In this document: positions 11,910 through 22,941 of the stretch, one piece after another
How positions within the stretch are numbered: position 1 is the first letter of the stretch
Layout: each line of letters starts with the position of its first letter
Assembly (NCBI GenBank): GCA_002900995.3
Contig: PJEW03000024.1
Location: 1-55,727 of the forward strand
Length of the DNA stretch: 55,727 bases
Source: Ganoderma boninense
Lineage: Eukaryota; Basidiomycota; Agaricomycetes; Polyporales; Polyporaceae
Direction of reading: 5' to 3'
The notes under the pieces: generated by a model
Seen by the model: the letters and a program-made list of their open reading frames with translations, nothing else
Told to the model about the DNA's origin: nothing
Databases searched by the model: none
Translations under genes and position numbers: made by a program

Positions 11910-14900
11910 ATGTCGCATTCCGTTGGATTGGGTATGGATCTTCCTTCAGACAAGCCGACAAACGACGGTCGTCGCCGACTCCCGAGCTTTTTCGCCGACC
12001 AAGAACCGCACTCAATCCAGGCCGTCTCCCCTTACTCAATCCACGGTGCGTGTGCTTGTTCACCATACTATCCTTTGAACCGGGAATTAAATTCAAGCTC
12101 GGTGGAAGACCGTCACTTTCAGATGCATAAAAGGGACAAAGGGGTCGAGCACCATCAAGCTGTTCTTCTCCCAGAGCCGGTCCCCAAAGAGGATGCGAAG
12201 GCCGCTCATCCGCACTCGGCATCCCGCGTCAGCGATAGCGGTTTCAGTAGACATGACTCACTCTTCAGTTTCGGCGTCCCTCCGGCTCGAAACGCTGCGG
12301 AACTGAAATCGCTCCTGGGGAACTCAAGCTCACGGCTCAGGCCAGGCGCCGCCGTCTTACCTCACCATACCCAAACAGTGGACAAGGCTGCGCAAGCCGC
12401 TCACATCGTCTCTCTTGAACGCGCAAAGTCTCGCGCTCGAGTCGAGGTTGACATCATCTTGGAGAGCGACTGCTGCATCGCCGGCGGTTACCTCCGTGGC
12501 CACGTCAGGCTGCATGTCCGCAAACGACAGAAGAAGGAAGCACCAGTCCTTTTGGCGGATGGGCGCGTGCGTGTTATCGGCTTCGAGTCCATACCCAGTA
12601 CGCGCGAGTATCACACGTTCTACCAGCGGGCAAGCGCACTGTCGGCTATCACGGACGCATATACACGCGTATACGACACTCCGCCGGATGGAGAAGGGTT
12701 TTCGCGCGCCATGGAAGGTGTACACGTTCTTCCATTCGCCATGTATCTGTCCGAGGACGACATGTTTGGGTCCGCGAAAGGCACCGCCAACATACACTCC
12801 GGAGCGTCTCTCCGGTACATTGCCATGATGTGAGTGATTTGTGTTTGAGCCCTCTGTTGAGACCCGTTCATACTCATCAGGGTCTCTGACAGCTCCGTGA
12901 AGATCAAGGATTCACAGACGTTGAAGCGGTCTATCGCACATTTCTACCGTGACTGCCAGGTGTGGCCGCGTCTGAACCTCAACGCCATGCTGTCCACGCC
13001 ATCAAGGCCTATTCAGGCATCCTCTGCGAGGACCTTATCGGCGATTGGTGGTGGCGGGCAACTTAAACTCATGGCGATGTTACACCGCTCCACCTGGATA
13101 GCTGGGCAGAGATGCTACGTGCGCATCGGCCTTGGCAACGATACAAAGAGGACCGTCAGGACTGTGATTTTGGCCCTTATCCGGACTACAACTCTCTTCA
13201 AATATCGGCCGGGTGCCAACTCTGATGGCTCCCAGTCACCGGAGAAAGAGCTCTGTCAGACCACTACGGCCCACAAGATTGTGGCGGAGAGCTGTCTCGA
13301 GAAGAGTCGGCCTGCATCCAAGCACCACGCAAGTACCGAAGGTTGGTGGGCGGGAGTGCGGGCTGGAGAAGACGCGTGCTTCGCTCATCATGTGCTCATC
13401 CCGGTACGCCATCATATGCTTGTCACTGTTCAATGATGCACGCTGATCAACTCTCAATGTCTTCCTTTTCCTCATCATATGCGCGGCATTTCAAAACCAG
13501 TCGGACGCATTGTCCGTTTCGCGGTCTCGTCTCATCCAAGTCGACTATTCCATCCGCGTTACAGCCAGTGCTGGCGCGCTGGCACCGGATGTGCATGTGG
13601 CACTTCCTCTCCGTATCATCAACTTCCTATCAGTCGACCCAACTCCCAGTGACCCGCTCCTATCCTGCGACGGCTCGTATGCACGTCTCGTTCCTATTGG
13701 CCATTCTCCTTACTTAGGCACCTCGACTATCCAAAGTGACACCGATCATACAGCTCAATATTCCCTCAGCGATTTGTCCACGATATCTATTACTCCTCTA
13801 TCAGAATCGCCCTCTCCCTCCATGTCGCCGTTGAGCGGTTATCTCCCTTCGACTCCCGCCCCAGCAACCCCAGCAAGTGCGGTCGTGCTAGATCTTCTCT
13901 CCGGGGACGTCTCCATTTCGGACCCCTCGCTGGACCCCATAGACCCTCGAGGGCATGACCCAGTCACGCTCAATGCACTTCAGACGTCCGCCAGTCGTCA
14001 CGACGCTGCGGCACCCCCCACGTCCGAATCCGGTGCGAGCATGTACTCGACAGATTCCAACCCTTCTTCTCCTTCTCCAGTGACTCCGAGAACGTTCGAC
14101 CAATCCTCCCTCCGTTCTTCGAGCCAGGCATCGGGAAACCTGGAGCTCCAAAACGTTGCCGATGCGGAAGGGGGAGTCGTTGGTGTCATCGACACAATGC
14201 AGGGCGGCCTACTCTCTGGACGTACACATTCTACCACCACGGAGGTCTATCCCCGCCGCTCCCAGGGACGAAGCAGCATGAAAGAGACCGACTCGGCGGG
14301 GAAGATTACACCGGCCCAATTCGCCCGGACGTCACGGGCACGGTCCCCAACGGCCACTTTTGCAACTTCACCCTCAATGATCGTCAGAGGGAACGCCGCG
14401 CGGCAGGAAGAACTCGCGGGACCCGTGGTGGCGCCCGTTCGCTCTATGTGTGTCAGCTACGACGACACGCAAAGGGAAGGAAACTCCATTCTAACGTTTC
14501 ATCCATCTGCGGACTCATGTGTTATGTCCGAACTCGACTCTCGGCGCGTCAATCGGAATCTCCCAGGTGGTCTCTTGGACGCGTCCCACACGGTTTATTC
14601 CCGGCATCGGCCACCGACTCGCAGTCTACCCCGGCCTCCCTCGCAGCCCGAGCCGTTGTCCAGCATACCCATGTCTGCTTCTGCCTTCGGGGCACACCGA
14701 CAACCACAGCTCAGCGAGTCTTCCCGCATAGTGAACGCTGACTCTCGGTCCGCCACGGCCACCGCGGGTCCGGTTCCATCTTCCGTTCATGCTGGCCTGA
14801 ACGGAGCTCGCTCCACCGTGGTGCGACGTTCGCCACTCACCCATTCCGTTTCGGCTTCAAACGAATATCCCGTGCACAGGAGCAGCGGCCCGCCTCTGTC

Positions 14901-15093
14901 GAGTCCTCGTGCGCCCGGCGAACGAACAGGAACAGTTCCTGTCTCCACCTCTAGCTCTACAATCAGGGCGCATCCAGCTGACATGGTGCACCGGAACGCA
15001 CGGTCCAACAGCTCCGTCGTCAAGGGTCGCATCGCTGCCTATGAGGAGCGTTTGAGATATTCCACATCAGGAAAAACCCCCCTGGCTGTTTAG
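11910..15093 (+). CDS. Alpha-arrestin-like protein (ART family)
   Basis: Alpha-arrestins recruit HECT ubiquitin ligases to plasma-membrane transporters for endocytosis. Three exons (11910-12829, 12881-13403, 13501-15093) join in frame to 1,011 residues with no frameshift. An arrestin N-like fold is suggested by RVEVDIILESDCCIAGGYLRG followed by HVRLHVRKRQKK, the FESIPSTREYHTFYQR segment and LPFAMYLSEDD. The C-like half includes STWIAGQRCYVRIGLGNDT and LIQVDYSIRVTASAGALAP with VALPLRIINFL. The last ~480 residues are a Ser/Pro/Thr-rich, probably disordered tail. I saw no clear PPxY motif, which many ARTs use to bind Rsp5-type ligases. The ATG at 11910 opens the frame directly after a pyrimidine-rich leader. 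Confidence 0.82.
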
Positions 15094-17332
15094 ACATAAT
15101 TGAGCGTAATAAGGTATAAACAGGCCAATTAGACGTTTCGGATAATTCGGAGTGTCCCCTCCTAAATATGAACGATATCTCCCATTAGTTCCCAGATTAG
15201 CTGTCCATACGTCGTCGATTGGGCACTCCTCACGGCAGGTTTGAATGCATAAGACGTGTATTAACGTGCTATGATTACATGGATGAACTACAACTACGTG
15301 GACAAGGCAAGTACTACGGCGCACAAAGCAAGGTGCCATGGGCCGGTAACGGGCAACACATCCGAGCAAGAATAATGCGAACGTACCAAAGACGCGGGAG
15401 ATCGACAGCCTAGCATGCAGCCAGGCATACATACCGCGGAGAACTCCTGAGACGTGAGCATAGGTTGGCATCCGAGCCCATGCACATGTCACCGGCAGGG
15501 CGCGCCATTAGGACTTATCTATAAAGCAGAATCCCGATGTCGAAGTTACTCACGATATTTCCAGGTTGGCTCTGGATGGGACGCGGTCCCACAGCGATGA
15601 GGTGTGCTTACCTGGCGGCGGCGAACAAAGATGGGTTAGGAGGGACGCGGTCCCCAACGCCGCTGTATAAGCCAGGCTCACGTTCCTCCCAGACTCCACT
15701 TCAGGAGTACAAGGAGCGCCAGCGGGCGCGGGAGGAACGCGCCATCCGGACGCGGCCAGCTGGAGAGCGCCGCAGCAGGGCACCGTACACGCATGGCGAT
15801 TTACCCCGTCTAAACCACAGCTTAAACACGGAGCAAATACCACTTGTCCACAGCGAAGACAATGGGTGTGCCCGCAACTCCTTGCATAGACGCTTTGACT
15901 GCGGGTCCGGATAACGCGAAGATCGCGTGCAGCTCTCCTAGATCAGGACCCAGAGATGGCCCGCAAATGGCAGCCGCAGCAAAGAAATTACAATGAGTGG
16001 ATCGTATGTGGAGGGTGCGGGGGGGGTGCCCGATGGCGCGAATGACACGGACAGCAGAAAATACGAAAATAAACCAAGTCGCTGGGCTAGTGGGTACGTA
16101 CCTGGTGTTCTTGAGTTACCTGATCCTCAATCTTTGTACTCCCTGGGGCACCAGCACGGCATCTGAGGGAATTGCTCCGGAGCCCGAGGAAGGGGTGTCG
16201 AGAGAAGTGAGGAAAAGTTCTTCTCTACGTCAAAACCAGGTCTTGAAGATGCTGCCAAAGGTTGGGAGGTAGATGAAGGACTGTTGAGCAGAATATCGGT
16301 GATATTCAGGAGAGCTGGGGGAGGACGAAGCTGAGCGAGCAGGAGAAGGCAGGAGTCCAGCAGGAGTCTGATGTTGCGGAAAACTTACCAACGAGCGCCG
16401 GCTTCCTGATTGGCCATCAGTAGCGCCCACTTCAGGGCAGGCCTTACTGGCCTTCGACGTCTGTTGCCGCTGCGCTTGGCGCCCGAGCAGAGTGCTGGCT
16501 TCCGGTCGACATTGGACTCCACTGTGACCCGATGCACTGTCATACGTCGTTGACTACAGTTTAAGTCCATTTTCATGGCCAATTACACATGTAGGTGCTA
16601 AAGTCAGCATTATCTTGGATATATCAAGGCCTCATTGCATTTATTCATCCGTTAGGGCAGATAGGTTGGCGATATCCCTAATTTATATCTAAACAGGGCG
16701 GGAGGTTTTTCCTGATGCACGGACTCTAGTGTTGGGGGAGACGTGATTTCATCCGCTGCAACCTAAGTCAGACTGGTCGGCAATCGTTCCGGTGTTGTTG
16801 TTATTCATGTGGTGCAATGGAACGGTTCATGTGCGGTGGATACTGTGGTCGCGTGTCGCCTTCTCAAGAGATGTCCACTCAGACTTGACGGGCATTTTAA
16901 AAATTGGTATGCATGCCACAGCAACTTCGACTGGCTTGCTTTGTCAAATGGAATTGCCCGGTCAATTCTGGGCTGGGGGGTATGGCGGATCGAATGTATA
17001 TGGAAATAAGTATTGGACACAATATCATATCAAAATTCCGTATCGCACGCTACGTGCATGAGGAATGTCCGGATCCAACCAGGAAGGGACTATGATACGT
17101 ACTAGGCGGGAAATGAGGGATGAGGGCCTGCCCAGTGTTGTTCCCAGGAGCTCCTAGTTGGAATTGAGTGGCTGCATTGACGATGGTGTCAGGCGATGTT
17201 TTCAAGACCCCTCGCCTTGTACTACGGACGACGGTAGGCCATCAAGCTCAAGGGGAGGGGAGAGTTGGAAGGCCCAAAGAGGCAGGCGACCTGCCTGAAC
17301 GAGCGCAGCAGACCGACGGGATGACATCACAG
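15094..17332. other. Long interval without a recognisable gene
   Basis: This is 2.2 kb between the arrestin gene and Element III. Open frames are short and lack family signatures. A small direct repeat (GGGACGCGGTCCC) occurs near 15579 and 15643. No tRNA or other RNA gene was recognised. Confidence 0.35.
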
Positions 17333-18020
17333 CACCTGATCATCACGGTAATCAAAGCTAATAAGGCTGGTATAATCCGTGTAGTACGGCAGCCTTACTA
17401 GCCCAAATGCCCTAGTAGCCACACACTGCCAGTTTCCTGTCCAACTCCCCTGCCCGGACTACTGCAAACGGCAAGTACTGACAAAGCTGTTATCAGTTGA
17501 CTGATAACGCTGATCTCCACATCAGAGATAACTCGGGCGTTGAGTACAAGGCGCCACGCCACCGCCTATCGTCTCCCCGCCGGCGCCACTTCCCTTTCCC
17601 ATCACCCGCCACCGCTCACACACTTGTGCTCGCCGCCGCCCACAGCGAGCTCGACTATCTCCCTCCCTCCTTTGTAGTTTTGTCCCGTTCTTTCGACTAT
17701 TCAACTCGCAATACATATGTTTACGCCAAATACGGGACCGCTGTATAGTTGTGCGACATCTATTGGTCCCCGGTAAGCCTTCTGAGTTTCTGGGCTCTTC
17801 TCGGCTAACACGAGGCGTTGAGTAAAGCGCCTCCGCCTCGGCAAACTCGTTCCCCCCATCATCGCGCCTTCCCATGCGCTCCCATGCGTTCCCACAGCCA
17901 CTGCGCGTGCCCGCTGACGTCGGACAACCTGTGCTCGCCGTCGCCGACGGCGAGCTCGACTATCTCGACACTCCCTCTATCGATTTCTCCCATACTTTTG
18001 ACGTTTCGCCATAGCTTCGG
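17333..18020 (+). repeat. Left terminal inverted repeat of Element III
   Basis: Nearly the same sequence as 38669-39357 (direct) and 49350-48660 (inverted). It contains the 11-mer GGCGTTGAGTA at about 17535 and 17813, with another at 18121 just inside. These are candidate transposase-binding repeats. The region appears non-coding. Confidence 0.8.
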
Positions 18021-18494
18021 GTTCTACGTCCTATTTCCGGACTTTGGAATCCTCAGACAAGTTCGCGCAGCACCAGGTAGGGGGCCACATCTTCTGGAGA
18101 ATTGATGGCGCTAACCCCTTGGCGTTGAGTAGATTACCTCCCGCCAACTGGTTCTTCCCACCACCGTGTCCTTCCGGTTCCCCACTTTCAAATTCTCCCA
18201 CGTCAGCCAGACCTCCGGTCCATTCCGACAGGCACGCCGCATCCCCGCCAACAGCGCAGTCCTCTCAGCCACCTCAGATTGATCCTGAGTGCTGTCACTA
18301 CTTCTAGACCTATCCAGCGCAAAAGACACACATGAGGAATGAGATATGATGTGGGCAATGTATTACAATAGCGAGAGTACAATATACCAAGAGATCTGAG
18401 CATAACAGCATAGCGCATACATGCGAGACATTCAAACAGTAACATAGCAACGCAGCCAACGCTCCCCCTCCCCCCAACACGCGGTCAAAGGACA

Positions 18495-20372
18495 TCAGGC
18501 CTGCTCATTGCCCTTGCGCTTCCGCGAAGCCTTACCCGAAGCCGCCATGGATGACGCCGCAGCAGCCGGGGACGCAGCAGAGGACGCGCGCTGGGTAGAT
18601 GTGGAGCAGGAGGTCGTGAACGCTGACGAGACAGCGGTGGGCAGCGCAGGAGCGGGAGAGGAAGAAGACGTCGAGGTGATCGTCGCCTTCGCATCCTTCT
18701 TCTTGCGGGCCGACCGATCGCGCTTCGGGACCTGGATGGGGCGACCGTCAGGACCCGTGACGACGTCCACCATGACGAACGTCGTCGCTTGACGAGCGCG
18801 CTTCCGAGCAGGCATGGCCGCGAGGTCCGCAGCGGTCGCGGCGTCAGCCGCAGCCATCGCAGGACCAGCCAGGGTGGCCGTAGTGCCAAGAGACGTCGCA
18901 GGTAGCTCGGGAGGGGACGATACCGAGGATGGCGAGAGGGTGGTGGTCGTGGCAGTAGGCAGAGAAGTGGGAGGGGACGCAGCGATAGGCGCGCCTGGGA
19001 TCTGGGGAGAAGTAATCCCAGTTGTGGAGCCATCAGCTTCCATAGATGGTGCCGCAATCCCGGCGATATATCGCTCCTGCCACTCCGTCCATTCCTCGTC
19101 AGAGAGGAGACGGAACTTGGTGCGACCGGACTTGAAGGCGTGGATGAGTGTCTCGAGCTCCGGCGCCGAGGACAACTCTCCAGGCGAGCAGAACCGCTTG
19201 AGAGGCCAGAAGTCGAGGACGACGCCCAGGGGAAAGGTGACACGGGCGTCGAAGTTCGTGTACGCCATGCGCCCGACAGGCCCCCGCGTGGACGTGGTGC
19301 CTGGGAAGATGCAGACATTGGTCAGCGAAACCCGGAGGAAAGCAGCATGGTAGGCACTCACGGAGCAGGGACAGGATAAGCTTGCTGGACTCCTTCTTCA
19401 ACCTGACGATGTTCTCAACGTAACTGAACGCCACACCTGTTCCAATCCACCAATCAGCATGTTACAGGTAGCAGGCGCGACAAGATACACACCTTGAATC
19501 CCTGAAATGCAATATCCCTCCATCTTCTCGGCGAAGTCCTCGGCGGTGCCACCCGCAGCGACGACAACGAAGTCCCGAAGCCGATCGCTGCTCAGGAACA
19601 CGTTGGGCTGCATGTAGTCGTGGTGGTCGGGCGGCAGTTGATCATCATAGTCTCCGTGCCCGTGCGGATGTACAGATCCTCAAGCTATGCCCCGCTCCAA
19701 ATCAGTAGGGATCAACATGTTAAGTAACTGTCCAGACGCACCAGCTGCTGAACCTGGGCCACGATGGACCGCGCGTCGTGGAAGGCGTTCACTGTAAACG
19801 TCTGCGAACCGTGCTTGCGGTTCTCCGCGCGCTGCGCGAGCTCGCCCATGCGCTCCTCCGTCGCCGCTATCTTCTCCTCAGGTGACATCGCGTGCCACTC
19901 GGCCGCAATCTCCTTGGCGACCTGTTCGCTGACACGTATCCGCTCTTCCCCCTCCGGGAGGGCTTCTCGAAGTCAGCTAGATGGGATATAACGTGGAAAA
20001 GGGGGACATACCATCATTGCGCTGCTTCACGCGCAGGCTGAGGAAGGCGTTCCAGCGGCTGGTCTTCCTAGAACACACCTTAATGCGAGACTGGTGCATG
20101 ATGAGACAATAGTAGTGGCGGACAGTGTGCCGACCAAGACGCTCGTGCATAGATTTCGCCAAGTCCCACATGACCTGGCACGCCTCGTCAAGCGCCGCAT
20201 GCTCGCCCTCCCGATACTCTTGCCGGACGGTGTTCATACGATACCTCTCCATCTCGGTGAGCTTCCTGCTCGTTCGGGTGCGCCAAGCCTTACGTTTGTT
20301 GTTGGGCCGACGCGCAAGAGTGGGATAACGGGAGGGAGCAACCTCAACATTGCGAAGGTGCAAGCGAGCCAT
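18495..20372 (-). CDS. Gene A (Element III copy): HMG-box-like transposon accessory protein
   Basis: Five exons (20372-20012, 19965-19742, 19684-19493, 19436-19362, 19300-18495) join to about 552 residues. One missing base near 19627 interrupts the frame; the Element II copy is open at that point. After a basic N-terminus comes SRWNAFLSLRVKQRNDEA, then VSEQVAKEIAAEWHAMSPEE, which resembles an HMG box (WNAF.. and W..MSPEEK). A helical segment with RTGTETMMINC follows, then SYVENIVRLKKE and a block with DFWPLKRFCSPGELSS. The C-terminal third is low-complexity Ala/Ser/Thr with basic clusters (PARKRARQ, SARKKKDAK, SRKRKGNEQ) that may act as nuclear signals. The function is unknown; DNA binding inside the transposon cycle is inferred. 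Such proteins are, from memory, expanded in agaricomycete genomes. Confidence 0.7.
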
Positions 20373-20961
20373 GGGTCTAGAAGCCGTGGACGTAAAAATA
20401 GATGACGAGCGCAGGGACAACGCACAACGCACAACGCAGACAGCGCGATGCGAAAGACTCAGGACGCAGTCAGATGAGCGCAACACGCAGGGGCAGGGGA
20501 GGATGGGAGAGAACAGATGAGACGGATAGGATGATGGGGCGGAGTGGGGCGGGATAGGGCGGGGCAGAGCAAAATGTTGGGAGCCAGACAGACAGCGAGA
20601 CAGCAGAGCAGCGATGGGGAAGACAACGCTTGGACAGCGTGTCCGAGACCACGAGGAAAACCGTTCGGAAGCCTAAAGCACTGGAGGGAGCAGAGAAGAT
20701 GAGGAGCGCAGTTTGCTGGGGACACTGCACAACTTCCACATGCTTAAATACACCTCCACCACTTGACATACGTAACACACTGACATTCACTGCTGACATA
20801 CATGCACAACAAAAGTACGAACGAGACCCTCAGAAACACATCTACCGGCCCCCTAGAATAGCGTGGAAGAGCAGCCGACATTGAAATGCACGATGAGCCA
20901 AGAGGGCGCAGCGACCACGCCAGCCGAGAGGGCGCCGACGGTACCCGAGCAGACTCCCTCC
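20373..20961. other. Interval between gene A and gene B (Element III)
   Basis: Non-coding spacer of about 590 nt between the gene B stop and the gene A start. The matching spacer in Element II (42112-42698) is nearly identical apart from 1-nt indels. It probably contains the gene A promoter. Confidence 0.45.
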
Positions 20962-21563
20962 CTACAGATGGCGAGGCACCTTTGGAATTATCCGCCAGAT
21001 ATACCGAGCATCTGCGCCCGAGAGATTGAGGGGGGACTCCCCAATGGTGGCGACAAACTCATCCATGTTATCAGCCCATATGTAGTGCTGCAGGACGAGG
21101 AGTTGCTCAGCGGGGCCATAGTGCCGACTGCTGAACCAGACGTCGGCCAAATGCCCGAGGCTGACGACGGGAAGAGGGTCTGCCTTGTTTTGAGTACGCG
21201 ATGGGTGCCGAATGATGTGGCGAGGGTCGTCAACGGCCCAGTGCGCGACGTCCGGCGTGTCAGGATATCCTACGTCATCGGGGTCCCGATCTTCCCCAAG
21301 GTGTACATCTAGATAACAATCAGTAAAACGTCGGAAGAGATCAATACGGACGACTTGCCAGAGAGAGCATCTGAGACGCTGGATAGGCCCGCTGAACGCG
21401 ACGACGAGGTGCTACCATGAGATCGGATAGTGGTGGAGGTGGACGCCACCGTGGAAGAGCCAGCCAGGAGCGTCGAGCTCCGCTTAATGGCGGGTGGCAA
21501 CCTCGACGAGGAAGTGGCCTTGGTGGGGGACGGCGGGGACGGGAATGCGAATGAAACAGACTT

Positions 21564-21570
21564 GGTGGGG
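21564..21570 (+). repeat. Left target site duplication of Element I (GGTGGGG)
   Basis: Direct repeat of 32878-32884. The empty site has five G after GGT, so a dropped G in this run would make it an 8-bp duplication like that of Element II. Confidence 0.85.
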
Positions 21571-22710
21571 CACCTGTAGTCACCATGATTGTATTACAAT
21601 ATACCTAGTACCTGGTATAGTGGTATTGCAAAGCCAGATCACCATTGTATAATTAATGAACCTACCTACTATATTACAACAATTGACCCTACTGGCCTTG
21701 TAATTGAATCCCATATTGTATATACCCACCACTGTTGTAATTGAATCCCATATTGTATATACCCACCACTGTTGTAATTGAATCCCATATTGTATATACC
21801 CACCATTGTTGTAATTGAATGCCTGCAGTTGTATATACCCGCCATTGTTGTAATTAAATGCCTGCAGTTGTATATACCCACTGCTGTTATAATTGAATGC
21901 CTGCAGTTGTATATACCCACCGATGTTGTAATTGAATTCCTGTATTGTATATTCCTCCTGGCCTTGTAATTAAATGCCTGCAGTTGTATATACCCACTGC
22001 TGTTATAATTGAATGCCTGCAGTTGTATATACCCACCGATGTTGTAATTGAATTCCTGTATTGTATATTCCTCCTGGCCTTGTAATTAAATGCCTGCAGT
22101 TGTATATACCCACCGATGTTGTAATTGAATTCCTGTATTGTATATTCCTCCTGGCCTTGTAATTAAATGCCTGCAGTTGTATATACCCACTGCTGTTGTA
22201 ATTGAATTCCTGTATTGTATATACCCACCGCTGTTGTAATTGAATTACTGTATTGTATATACCCACCACTGTTATAATTGAATTCCTGTATTGTATATAT
22301 CCACCACTGTTGTAATTGAATGCCAGCAGTTGTATATACCCACCGATGTTGTAATTGAATTCCTGTATTGTATATTCCTCCTGGCCTTGTAATTAAATGC
22401 CTGCAGTTGTATATTCCTCCTGGCCTTGTAATTAAATGCCTGCAGTTGTATATACCCACCGCTGTTGTAATTGAATTCCCGTATTGTATATACCCACCAC
22501 TGTTGTAATTGAATTCCTGTATTGTATATACCCACTGCTGTTGTAATTGAATTCCTGTATTGTATATTCCCACCACTGTTGTAATTGAATCCCATATTGT
22601 ATATACCTACCACTGTTGTAATTGAATTTCTGTATTGTATATTCCCCACCATTGCAATTGAATTTCTGTATTGTATATACCGCACTGTTGTAATTGAAAT
22701 TGTATATCCC
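21571..22710 (+). repeat. Element I left TIR with 38-bp satellite array
   Basis: A unique ~125-bp terminus is followed from about 21700 by roughly 26 tandem units of about 38-39 bp. The unit core is TTGTAATTGAAT then TGTATATACCCACC. Two main variants alternate: one with CCTGTATTG and one with GCCTGCAGTTG, the latter sometimes followed by TTCCTCCTGGCC. Open frames here (Tyr/Asn/Gln-rich) are products of the repeat, not genes. Confidence 0.9.
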
Positions 22711-22941
22711 ACTTGTGCTCATACTTCGGCAGTCATATTGCTATTTATAGGCATGCTACTGAACTTCCAATGGGTGGGCGGCATTTTGTGCACATTGAAA
22801 AGCATGCAGCCCCATTCATGCGCACCGCCACGCCATATAAGCACTGGGCGCTAAATCAGACATGATTACGCACACTCTAAGCAGGTGAGTGGGGGGACAT
22901 GGTAGTCTATAGCAGTACGTAGCAGTACGCCCATCTAAATA
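22711..22941. other. Spacer between left array and accessory gene (Element I)
   Basis: Non-coding; holds the 3' region of the minus-strand accessory gene. Confidence 0.4.

Noticed and set aside
18814..19353. 179-codon plus-strand frame, also present in part in Element II
   Set aside because: Antisense shadow of the gene A last exon, which has spliced, family-like sequence on the minus strand.
21690..22710. CRISPR-like array
   Set aside because: Units are directly tandem without spacers and the genome is eukaryotic.
21669..22722. Tyr/Asn/Gln-rich open frames in the satellite arrays (also 32032-32868)
   Set aside because: They are simple translations of the 38-bp repeat, occur in several frames and have no start context or conservation beyond the repeat.
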